56,090 bases of DNA from Clostridiales bacterium (lineage in GTDB: Bacteria; Bacteroidota; Bacteroidia; Bacteroidales; Muribaculaceae), in contig JAMPBP010000001.1 of assembly GCA_023666645.1 (NCBI GenBank), forward strand, positions 236,913 to 293,002, written 5' to 3'. A program made the position numbers and the translations under genes. Shown here piece after piece: positions 37,510 through 45,547 of the stretch (positions within the stretch are counted from its first letter, which is position 1; each line of letters starts with the position of its first letter). The notes under the pieces were generated by a model. It searched no databases and had not been told where the DNA came from. It was given only the letters and a program-made list of their open reading frames with translations.

Positions 37510-37773
37510 TTAACTTCTGTTTTCAGTGCCACGCATCCCTTTGCGGCTGAAGATTCTGACCAGCAACCTCACAGCAAGCCTTATGGCAACGGTCGCCATA
37601 TACAACACTATTGCAAAAACCAATACATAGCCCATTGAGCTTAACAATTCTGCCCAACCTGCATCATATCTCACTATTGCATAGATATTCACGCCTATAG
37701 CTGCTATCAGGCACCCTGCAAGCCACAGCAACTCTGTAAGTTTACGACGGGCTGTTATGACGGTATCCTTCAT
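37510..37773 (-). CDS. Small two-helix membrane protein in the oxidoreductase cluster
   Basis: Not recognised by family. The 87-aa protein has a short basic start, two hydrophobic helices (about 15-33, LLWLAGCLIAAIGVNIYAI, and 47-68, MGYVLVFAIVLYMATVAIRL) and a basic tail (RKGMRGTENRS). Its start codon overlaps the stop codon of the upstream oxidoreductase gene in an ATGA arrangement, which implies translational coupling. The next oxidoreductase starts 21 bases downstream. It may anchor or accompany the oxidoreductases at the inner membrane; this is inference from position. Confidence 0.65.
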   Translation of the reverse strand: MKDTVITARRKLTELLWLAGCLIAAIGVNIYAIVRYDAGWAELLSSMGYVLVFAIVLYMATVAIRLAVRLLVRIFSRKGMRGTENRS

Positions 37774-39044
37774 GACTGTAACTTCTTGTAATAATCGGGT
37801 GTATAATCGATTTTATACTTTTCAGGGAAATAGACGGTCGCCTCTTCCTGAATGGCCTGATGACCCAGCAGACAGAGCACCGATGCATAGTAACCCTCCT
37901 CGGCAATATTGGCCGGTTGCTCCCCTTTGAGGCTCGCATTGACAAAAGCCTCAAGCATCTGTGACGTTCCATCGCCCTTGGGAGCCTCACCAAGTATATA
38001 GTGTCCTTTATAGGTTGACGAGACCTCAGGAGCCCAGCTTGTACCGGCAAACGGCATGTTGTCAAATGCCTTGTGCTCCCAGTCGTTGATGAGACGCAGG
38101 AAAGCGGGCGAAGGGGGGATCTCCTCAAAGTAATATTTCCCCTTCTCGGGCTCAACGGTGCCGAGCGACCCGAGTATCTGTTCCTCCAGACCATAGTATT
38201 TGTTGGAGATAACCGAATCATAAGTCATCTTCACGCCATCGTCAAAGACATATATGCAACTCACATTGTCATATACCTCGCGGCCATCTTTCCAGTAGGT
38301 GACGGCACCATGTCCCATCACCTTCTCAGGCAATTTGCCCAGTGCCCACGTTCCCACCTGCAGCTGGTGGCATGCAAGCTCGGTCATGAGGCCATGGGAA
38401 CTCGCGGCATACAGCCTCCAATTGATCTGACGCTCCAGACTTGGGTCGGGCACATAGCGACGCCAGTCGCCATTGCGGTTCCAATAGGCTTTTATTGCAT
38501 TGATTTGGCCAAATGTCCCTTCATGAATCATTGCCATAGCCTTGATATAGCGGGGGTCAAAAAGACGCTGCTGACCGGTGAAGAATACACGCCCGGTTTC
38601 AATGTGTTTGTCATACATCATCTTGCACTCATCGGCGGTATAGCCTATGCACTTCTCACACAGGACATCCTTACCGGCATCCATGGCATCGAGCGCAATG
38701 GCACAGTGTGTGTGCAGAGGTGTCGCTATCACCACAGCATCGACATCATTACGCTCGAGCACCCGTCGGTAATCATGCTCAGTATCGGCATCAGGAATCA
38801 ATTTCAATGCCTGGTCGAGCGATGGGTCATAAGTATCACACAACACCTTAACATCGGCCAGGGGATTATTCTTGAGAAACGACAGGTGAAAGCAACCACG
38901 CGACCCACACCCTATAAGAGCGAGGCGACACTTGCGCCCGGTATCCTCGACACCACCCAAGGCCTCGAGCCATGGATAGGCGGCCATCAACGAGCCGAGC
39001 CCCATCACTCCGCCCAGCTTCTTGATGAAACTGCGACGGTCCAT
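37770..39044 (-). CDS. Tat-exported Gfo/Idh/MocA oxidoreductase 2, EKC variant
   Basis: Second Gfo/Idh family protein of the cluster, 424 aa from the start at 39044, where MDRRSFIKKLGGVMGLGSLM gives a good twin-arginine signal; an upstream in-frame ATG at 39065 is less likely. The Rossmann start is CRLALIGCGSRGCFHLSF. The normally conserved EKP motif reads EKC (GKDVLCEKCIGYTADECK). In the substrate domain SSHGLMTELACHQLQVGTWA replaces the usual Asp-x-Gly-x-His pattern. Both changes point to a divergent branch, possibly related to GH109-type redox glycosidases or to 3-keto-glycoside oxidoreductases. It is 38 bases after the GH43 gene and is translationally coupled to the small membrane protein. 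Confidence 0.85.
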   Translation of the reverse strand: MDRRSFIKKLGGVMGLGSLMAAYPWLEALGGVEDTGRKCRLALIGCGSRGCFHLSFLKNNPLADVKVLCDTYDPSLDQALKLIPDADTEHDYRRVLERNDVDAVVIATPLHTHCAIALDAMDAGKDVLCEKCIGYTADECKMMYDKHIETGRVFFTGQQRLFDPRYIKAMAMIHEGTFGQINAIKAYWNRNGDWRRYVPDPSLERQINWRLYAASSHGLMTELACHQLQVGTWALGKLPEKVMGHGAVTYWKDGREVYDNVSCIYVFDDGVKMTYDSVISNKYYGLEEQILGSLGTVEPEKGKYYFEEIPPSPAFLRLINDWEHKAFDNMPFAGTSWAPEVSSTYKGHYILGEAPKGDGTSQMLEAFVNASLKGEQPANIAEEGYYASVLCLLGHQAIQEEATVYFPEKYKIDYTPDYYKKLQS

Positions 39045-39082
39045 AAATCTATCTTCCTGTAACATCGCTATATCATATTACA

Positions 39083-40069
39083 TTATTTCCTAAACACAGG
39101 AGCTGTAGCCTCGGTCGATGGAGTCCCGCCTTTAACCAATGGCCAGCCATCTTTCCATTCAATTTTGTCAAGCATGAGTTTGCGTCCCTTGGGGTCACTC
39201 ACATCTACCGCATGGTACAATATCCAGTCATCACCGGCATCGTCGGTGACAATCTCCGAGTTGTGACCTGTACCCACAAAATGCTCATTTCTCTCAATCA
39301 CCATTTCATGATAGTCATCGAGCATGGGCTGCCCCTTGCTGTCGAGATAAGGGCCTGCTATGTTTTTGCTACGTCCCACCACTGTTGAATAAGTGCTGTT
39401 CAATCCCTCACAACATGTACCGGTCGATGCAAACAGATAATAGTATCCTCCATGCCTATGGATATAGGTTCCTTCGTAGGCCGAACCGGCAATTCTCACC
39501 GGCCGATAGCCGGGCTTCACCGACAGAGCGTCGTCACTGAGCTCAACCATGTATATACCGCTGAAACTTCCAAACATCAGGTATTTGTGTCCATTTTCCT
39601 CAATAAAGAATGGATCGATACAATTCTGCACGCCTATCTCATTGCTTATAAACATCTTGCCATGGTCAACAAATGGCCCTTCGGGGGTTTCGGCCCACGC
39701 GCTACCTATACCGCAGGTCCACTCTCCACCCCACACCGACATTGAATAGTGCATTACATACCTATCGCCTACACGGCTCACATCGGGTGCCCATATGCCG
39801 GCCTTCTCAACGAAGCCGGGACGTCCGTCGGCAGTAAAGGCATTGCCGGCAAACGCCCAGTCCACCAGATTGCGAGACTTGTAGATGGGCAATTTACGCT
39901 TCGACTCGGTAGCATACAGATAGAAACAACCGTCATCGGCTTTGACAATGGTAGGATCGGGCATATTCCTGTCGATTACCGGATTCCGATAGGTAGCAGG
40001 CAACTCCTCGGCCCCTACCGCAATGGTGCCGGTGACCATCGATATTAAAAAAATTGATAATATGTTCAT
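39083..40069 (-). CDS. Glycoside hydrolase family 43, arabinosidase/xylosidase-like
   Basis: Five-bladed beta-propeller glycosidase of 328 aa, start at 40069 chosen for the signal peptide (MNILSIFLISMVTGTIAVGA). Family residues seen: the catalytic base Asp in NRNMPDPTIV, the pKa-modulating Asp in QNCIDPFFIEENG and the acid Glu in SAYEGTYIHRHGGYYYLF. Likely removes or cuts arabinose- or xylose-containing side chains. It is followed by the Gfo/Idh gene and starts 19 bases after the other GH43 gene. Confidence 0.87.
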   Translation of the reverse strand: MNILSIFLISMVTGTIAVGAEELPATYRNPVIDRNMPDPTIVKADDGCFYLYATESKRKLPIYKSRNLVDWAFAGNAFTADGRPGFVEKAGIWAPDVSRVGDRYVMHYSMSVWGGEWTCGIGSAWAETPEGPFVDHGKMFISNEIGVQNCIDPFFIEENGHKYLMFGSFSGIYMVELSDDALSVKPGYRPVRIAGSAYEGTYIHRHGGYYYLFASTGTCCEGLNSTYSTVVGRSKNIAGPYLDSKGQPMLDDYHEMVIERNEHFVGTGHNSEIVTDDAGDDWILYHAVDVSDPKGRKLMLDKIEWKDGWPLVKGGTPSTEATAPVFRK

Positions 40070-40088
40070 GACTGGTTCTTGCTTTTCT

Positions 40089-41096
40089 TTATTCCACAAG
40101 TTTGGGTGTTATTACTGTCGATGGCAACGCTTTCACCTCACGGGGAGCCCCCTCATCGGTCCCAGGTGACAATTGCAGTTCCACGATGCGGGTCGTGCGC
40201 GGCGACACCACAGTGTCGCTGTTATGCACATGATAGACATATTTAATATTTCCATCAAGATCTTTGAATACATCGCCATGACCTGCTCCGTTCTCACCGA
40301 CCGTGTGCCTCGAGATGATTGGATTGCCTTCACTCTTGACCCATGGTCCCACGGGACTGCTTGATGTAGCATACCCTACTGCATAGTCACGGCTCATGAA
40401 ATGGTTGGCCGAATAGAAAAGGTAATAGGTTCCATCCATCTTTATCACGGTGGGACCTTCCATAATTGGGTCTGAAGGATAATCTCCTGTATTTTCCCAA
40501 GCCTGGTCACATTCGAGACATTGTCTCAAAGTGCCATTGTCTATACGGCCTGTGGCGGGGTCATATTCAGCTACCCACAGATAGTTGCCTTTGTTGAATC
40601 TCACATGGTACAGGTAGTACCGTCCGTCATCATCGCGAAATATAAAAGGGTCGATGTTTTTGGCACTTGAATCGAGCGGTTCCACAACCGGCTGCACGTA
40701 TCTCGACACCAAACGGCCATCGGCCGATTGAGCCATAGCCACCTGCTCGTTGGCTGTGTAGGCAAGCCGGAACCCCGCCCCGGGTATTTCAATCAGTTGC
40801 GGGGCCCAGAATCCCTTAGTTCCGTACACTCCATCCCCCTTAGTTAATATACGGCTATTATGTTTCCAATTTTGCAGATCGTCCGATTCATAAAGATCAA
40901 AGCCCATGTTGCTGTTGCCGGCAGTGCCGGTAAGATAATATTTCCCGTCATATACATATATGGTGGGATCAGCAAGCTCAATCAGCCCACAACCCTCCGA
41001 CCGCCCGGTCGTCTGACCGAGGCCGGCACCTGAACACGACACTGCCTGGAGTGAAATCAGTGCCAAAGTCACGATATTGATTAGTATTTTTTTCAT
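40089..41096 (-). CDS. Glycoside hydrolase family 43 lipoprotein
   Basis: First gene of the minus-strand PUL arm, 335 aa. The signal peptide has a lipobox (LQAVSC, lipid on Cys21), so it is probably membrane-anchored and may act at the cell surface. Propeller motifs: base Asp in ELADPTIYVYDGKYYL, second Asp in KNIDPFIFRDDDGRYYLYHV and acid Glu in IMEGPTVIKMDGTYYLFYSA. Its sequence differs clearly from that of the next GH43, so the two probably have different linkage specificities. Arabinan or arabinogalactan side chains are plausible targets. Confidence 0.87.
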   Translation of the reverse strand: MKKILINIVTLALISLQAVSCSGAGLGQTTGRSEGCGLIELADPTIYVYDGKYYLTGTAGNSNMGFDLYESDDLQNWKHNSRILTKGDGVYGTKGFWAPQLIEIPGAGFRLAYTANEQVAMAQSADGRLVSRYVQPVVEPLDSSAKNIDPFIFRDDDGRYYLYHVRFNKGNYLWVAEYDPATGRIDNGTLRQCLECDQAWENTGDYPSDPIMEGPTVIKMDGTYYLFYSANHFMSRDYAVGYATSSSPVGPWVKSEGNPIISRHTVGENGAGHGDVFKDLDGNIKYVYHVHNSDTVVSPRTTRIVELQLSPGTDEGAPREVKALPSTVITPKLVE

Positions 41097-41124
41097 GGCC
41101 TGTGAATTTATCTTTAGGACATCA

Positions 41125-41132
41125 CAAAACTA
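41125..41132 (-). promoter_or_regulatory. Candidate -7 box of the minus-strand PUL operon
   Basis: The minus strand reads TAGTTTTG, matching TAnnTTTG, about 28 bases before the first GH43 start. No TTTG -33 box is seen at 19-21 bases, as expected for an activator-dependent promoter. Confidence 0.5.
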
Positions 41133-41171
41133 AGGATTATATGAACTCACCTATAAATACTCATGAGACAG

Positions 41172-41279
41172 AAAAGTACACTTTCGCCCCGATGGCATGG
41201 AAATATACACACCTGGCGTTATCGTATACAATTTTAAGAAATCCTTTTATGTGTGAAAAATTCAGTATTGTGTACTTTT
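41172..41279. promoter_or_regulatory. Inverted pair of AAAAGTACAC sites between the divergent PUL arms
   Basis: AAAAGTACAC at 41172-41181 and its exact reverse complement GTGTACTTTT at 41270-41279 lie in the 236-base interval between the GH43 operon and the regulator gene, with centres about 98 bases apart. The right copy overlaps the regulator's -7 box. They are candidate operator half-sites; binding by the regulator is inference. Confidence 0.4.
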
Positions 41280-41280
41280 G
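41273..41280 (+). promoter_or_regulatory. Candidate -7 box of the hybrid regulator gene
   Basis: TACTTTTG matches TAnnTTTG, 53 bases before the ATG at 41333. There is no convincing -33 box. Confidence 0.5.
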
Positions 41281-41332
41281 CACTAAATTTATTCCATGAG
41301 TACACTATTCCTCATCATTATGTTTTGATACC

Positions 41333-44300
41333 ATGACCCTATCACGACTCATAGTAATGTCCATTGCAATGCTGCTGGCCGGGATTGCACATTGCAGTGC
41401 ACACACACTTAGGCATTTCACCAACGCCGACGGTCTCAACAACAGTGCGGTAATGTCTATATGTCAAGCGTCCAATGGTTTGGTATGGTTAGGGACCTAC
41501 GATGGACTGAACACCTACGATGGCCTTTTCATAAGACCGTTTGCAAGACCCGACAATCAGGAACTGTCGGGCAACATGATTTTTGAGATGACAACTACCG
41601 GTGATAACGATGTGTGGTTAAGTACTAATTACGGCATCGACTGCATCAAGAGCGGCACTAATCAGGTTATTACTTACAAACAATTCAAGGGCGTGAACAT
41701 TCTGCGGAAAAATGACGATGACGTAATATTTGTACTCTCCCGCGACAACAGCATATGGTCGTTGAATTCCCAAAAGCAGGCCCCCGACGCACAATTTTCA
41801 CAGGTGCAAGGCATCGACACCCATGGTGCCCGCATCAAGAACATGTTCACCCATGAAAATGATCTTTATATCGTCACCTCAACCGGTATTACACGATACA
41901 TATGCAACGCCTCAGGGGAAAATGACACAGATATGATCATGACAAGATGCGGTTTCATCAATTATCCCATCGTAGACTGTTACTGTAACGACGGCGACGT
42001 GTTCATCGTCGACAGAGATGAACGACTCTGCATGTACAATATCCCCGACAACCAGATGGAACCACTCGTGGATGTATCCGAATTTATGGCTTCACGCGGA
42101 CGCGTCTCAACAGCAGTCATAGCCCGCGACAACAGTCTGTTTGTTGGGTTCAAGAATAATGGTGTCATACACTTCATCAAAGATGAAAGCAATATATATC
42201 AACCTGAGGATATCGGTATAAGAGGAGGTATATTTCGCCTCAAACGCGACAAATGGCAAGATGTGATATGGATCGGCACCGATGGTCAAGGTATATTCAT
42301 ATATGCCGACGACAAGTATTCGATACGTACCATTGACTTCTCCCAGATCGCCAACTCCATCATATGCCCCGTGCGCTCAATCATTCTCGACAAGAACAAA
42401 AATCTGTGGATAGGAACAAAGGGCGACGGCATTGTGCGCATCAACGACTTCGACATCAAGCACTACCCCATCATGTTTGACTTCGATCGGATTACTTCAC
42501 ACAATTCAAAGCTGTCCAGCAATCTGGTATACTCCTATGGTGAGAGCCGGCACGATATAATATGGATTGGCACCGAAAATGGCCTTAATTATTACAACTA
42601 CGAGACCAACACGGTGCAGACGGTGCCAGGAGGAAAGAACATACTTTATGTGCACTCGATATATGAAGAAAATGATTCCACCCTATGGCTGGCAAGCGTG
42701 GGAATGGGCGTGTACAAGGTGAAATACACATGCCGTGGCAACAATCCGGTTGTCGAATCGACAACTATCTATAACGTCGACAACGGAGTCATCACCTCCA
42801 ATTATTTCTTCGGCATGACCTGCGACGATAATGGCGATCTATGGTTCACCAACCGTGGGTCAGGAATCTACAAGATTGTAGATGAAGAGCTGGTGCCGAT
42901 ACCTCTTGACAATAAATACGCTTCAGACATCATTAACGATGCCTTCTGTGTCAAGGTTACAGGTGACACCCTGTGGGTGGGTACCGGCAACGGCCTCCTG
43001 ATGAAGTCTCCCCGTGAAGAAAAATTATTTTCACAATCATCGGGATTTCCCAAGTCATCAATACACTGCATCGAGAAAGATCCCAGCGGTTATCTATGGG
43101 TATCAACCAACAAAGGATTGGTGAACATGGATATAGCGACCGGCCGGGTCCAGACCTACAGTCATGCCAACGGACTTGATATCCTGGAATACAGCGATGA
43201 TGCCTCCTTCGCCGCTGCCGGACTTCTATTCTTCGGTGGAATAAATGGAGTGGCGGCAATCCAGCTATCTTCATCACCCACAACAAGTCCCGACTTCAAG
43301 CCGACAATCCATCTCACACGACTCACCATCAACGGTCGTGAAGTATTACGCGACAACTACACACGCCCCGATGGCTCGCTCCATTTCTCACCAATTGAAA
43401 ACAACCTGTCGCTGTCTTTCGCAGCCCCAGACCATATAGATGGCGATGCATACCGATACTATTACAACATGAGCGATACAAACAGCTGGAAAAGGCTCGG
43501 CAAGGACAACACGGTCACATTCACCGACATGCCTTACGGAGACTACACTCTGAATGTAAAATATTTCAATCCGGTATCGGGTATCGAAAGCGATATAATC
43601 ACTATTGATGTCCATATCGACTATCCATGGTATCTTTCCACATGGGCAAGAGTGATATACATCACTCTCGCAATCACAGCAATCATACTTGTGATTTTCA
43701 AGATGAAGAGAAAAATGGAAAATAACAAGAACATGATTCTGAAAGATATGGAACAAGCCCATAAGGAAGAAATATATGAAGACAAGTTGCGTTTCTTCAC
43801 CAATATCACCCATGAGCTATGCACGCCGCTCACTCTCATCTATGGTCCATGTCAGCGGCTACTCAGCTATAACAAAGCCGACCCATACATAACCCGCTAT
43901 GCATCACTAATAAAGAGTAATGCCGAGCGTCTCAATGCCCTCATACAGGAAGTCATCGACTTCCGCCGCATGGAAACAGGCAACAAAAAACTGACATTTC
44001 AAAATATCGACATATCGCAGCTCTGCACCGAGATAGCCGATTCGTTCACCGACCTTGCCGACCAGAACGATGTATATTTCCTCGCTGAAATAACACCGTC
44101 AATACATTGGAACACTGATAAGAGCGCATTATCCAAGATTCTATTCAACTTGGTGTCCAACGCATTCAAGTATACCAATCCCAAGGGTACGATAAAACTA
44201 TCGGTAAGTGTTGATGCCGGTAACCTCAAAATATCGGTATACAACACCGGCAAAGGCATTAGTGCAATTGATATCGACAAGCTCTTCGAGCGATACAAGG

Positions 44301-45415
44301 TCCTTGACAATGTGAAAGAGAATCACTGCAAAGGCTTATCGGCCCGAAATGGACTTGGACTCGCCATATGTCACTCCTTAGCAAAACTCCTTGGAGGAAA
44401 CATTGATGTCGAGAGCGTGGTAGGCCAATATGCCGAGCTGATTGTGACAATTCCCCCTCATTCATGTGATACCCCGGCTACACAACACCCCGATAACAAC
44501 CCTATCGCCATACCCACCCATGCAGGCCACGTCTCCACCCAACAATCCATTTCCACCTTCCGCCCTGACAATGAACCGACCAAAGAGACAATTCTCGTCA
44601 TTGATGACAATGCCGACATGCTCCTTCTTCTATACGACTCCCTCAAGGAATATGATGTGAAAACTGCCGAAAGCGCCGATGAGGCGCTTGAGATTCTGAA
44701 AATCTCCGCGCCCTCACTGATTATAACCGACATAATGATGCCAGGTACCGACGGCATGGAATTCACACGGTCAATAAAAGAGAATCCATTTACTCAAAAC
44801 ATACCCGTAATCATTCTTTCAGCCAAGAATGAGAACCGGGATAAAGTGGCAGGCATCAATTCGGGAGCCGATGTATACATCAACAAACCGTTTGATATCG
44901 AATATCTCAGAGCTATAATTTCCCGGCTGCTGAAATCACGCAGCAAGATGAAAGAATATTTCAACACCGCAGCATCGGCCTATGAATATGTCGAAGGCAA
45001 ACTCCTGAATCAATCCGACCGTGAATTCATCAAAGAAATAACCCGGTATGTCGTCGAGAACATCGAGAACCCCGACTTGAAGGTTGAGCACCTGGCGACC
45101 CATGTCAATACCGGTGTGCGCAACATCTACCGCCGGTTCAAGGAACTCGACCTGCCAGCGCCCAATGAGTTCATACGCAACCAACGGTTGCTGAAAGCAT
45201 CGCGGCTCCTTCTGAACACCAACATGAACATTCAGGAAATAATGTATCAATGTGGTTTCAGCTACCGGTCCTACTTCTACAAGGCATTTGCCAAACAGTA
45301 CAATTGCACTCCAAGAGCCTACCGACAGGCTGCCAAATCAGAGACACAGCAACCCGTATCGGACAGTTCCTCCGAAACCTGCCCTTCCAACCCGATCTCC
45401 AACAGTAATGAATAA
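41333..45415 (+). CDS. Hybrid two-component sensor/regulator (HTCS) of the PUL
   Basis: One-protein signalling system, 1360 aa. Order: signal peptide (about 1-23), periplasmic two-component propeller repeats (for example NGLVWLGTYDGLNTYDG and NLWIGTKGDGIVRINDF), a Y_Y_Y domain near 690-760, a transmembrane helix near 770-790, HisKA with phospho-acceptor His827, HATPase (ILFNLVSNAFKYT, NTGKGIS, RNGLGLAICHSLAKLLGG), a receiver with Asp1133 in IITDIMMPG and Lys in INKPFD, then an AraC-type helix-turn-helix ending at about 1340. The H-box reads HELCTP, with Cys830 where Arg is usual. Divergently transcribed from the GH43-led operon and upstream of GH76/GH2, it probably senses an oligosaccharide in the periplasm and activates both arms. 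Confidence 0.95.
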   Translation: MTLSRLIVMSIAMLLAGIAHCSAHTLRHFTNADGLNNSAVMSICQASNGLVWLGTYDGLNTYDGLFIRPFARPDNQELSGNMIFEMTTTGDNDVWLSTNYGIDCIKSGTNQVITYKQFKGVNILRKNDDDVIFVLSRDNSIWSLNSQKQAPDAQFSQVQGIDTHGARIKNMFTHENDLYIVTSTGITRYICNASGENDTDMIMTRCGFINYPIVDCYCNDGDVFIVDRDERLCMYNIPDNQMEPLVDVSEFMASRGRVSTAVIARDNSLFVGFKNNGVIHFIKDESNIYQPEDIGIRGGIFRLKRDKWQDVIWIGTDGQGIFIYADDKYSIRTIDFSQIANSIICPVRSIILDKNKNLWIGTKGDGIVRINDFDIKHYPIMFDFDRITSHNSKLSSNLVYSYGESRHDIIWIGTENGLNYYNYETNTVQTVPGGKNILYVHSIYEENDSTLWLASVGMGVYKVKYTCRGNNPVVESTTIYNVDNGVITSNYFFGMTCDDNGDLWFTNRGSGIYKIVDEELVPIPLDNKYASDIINDAFCVKVTGDTLWVGTGNGLLMKSPREEKLFSQSSGFPKSSIHCIEKDPSGYLWVSTNKGLVNMDIATGRVQTYSHANGLDILEYSDDASFAAAGLLFFGGINGVAAIQLSSSPTTSPDFKPTIHLTRLTINGREVLRDNYTRPDGSLHFSPIENNLSLSFAAPDHIDGDAYRYYYNMSDTNSWKRLGKDNTVTFTDMPYGDYTLNVKYFNPVSGIESDIITIDVHIDYPWYLSTWARVIYITLAITAIILVIFKMKRKMENNKNMILKDMEQAHKEEIYEDKLRFFTNITHELCTPLTLIYGPCQRLLSYNKADPYITRYASLIKSNAERLNALIQEVIDFRRMETGNKKLTFQNIDISQLCTEIADSFTDLADQNDVYFLAEITPSIHWNTDKSALSKILFNLVSNAFKYTNPKGTIKLSVSVDAGNLKISVYNTGKGISAIDIDKLFERYKVLDNVKENHCKGLSARNGLGLAICHSLAKLLGGNIDVESVVGQYAELIVTIPPHSCDTPATQHPDNNPIAIPTHAGHVSTQQSISTFRPDNEPTKETILVIDDNADMLLLLYDSLKEYDVKTAESADEALEILKISAPSLIITDIMMPGTDGMEFTRSIKENPFTQNIPVIILSAKNENRDKVAGINSGADVYINKPFDIEYLRAIISRLLKSRSKMKEYFNTAASAYEYVEGKLLNQSDREFIKEITRYVVENIENPDLKVEHLATHVNTGVRNIYRRFKELDLPAPNEFIRNQRLLKASRLLLNTNMNIQEIMYQCGFSYRSYFYKAFAKQYNCTPRAYRQAAKSETQQPVSDSSSETCPSNPISNSNE

Positions 45416-45501
45416 GACAAATATGTACTCTATCATGTCACAATCCCGACTTGTATACAACTCGGTCACGATTGATTACCGAAGGGCTTCCCTCCAATTC
45501 C

Positions 45502-45509
45502 TAATTTTG
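45502..45509 (+). promoter_or_regulatory. Candidate -7 box before the GH76-like gene
   Basis: TAATTTTG matches TAnnTTTG and lies 39 bases before the ATG at 45548. The -33 region is weak. Confidence 0.4.
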
Positions 45510-45547
45510 CCTTTGAGTAATGAAAACAATAAAACCACAAATATCCT

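Noticed and set aside
38073-39062. 329-aa plus-strand ORF opposite the second Gfo/Idh gene
   Set aside because: Antisense shadow; the opposite frame has a Tat signal and a Rossmann motif.
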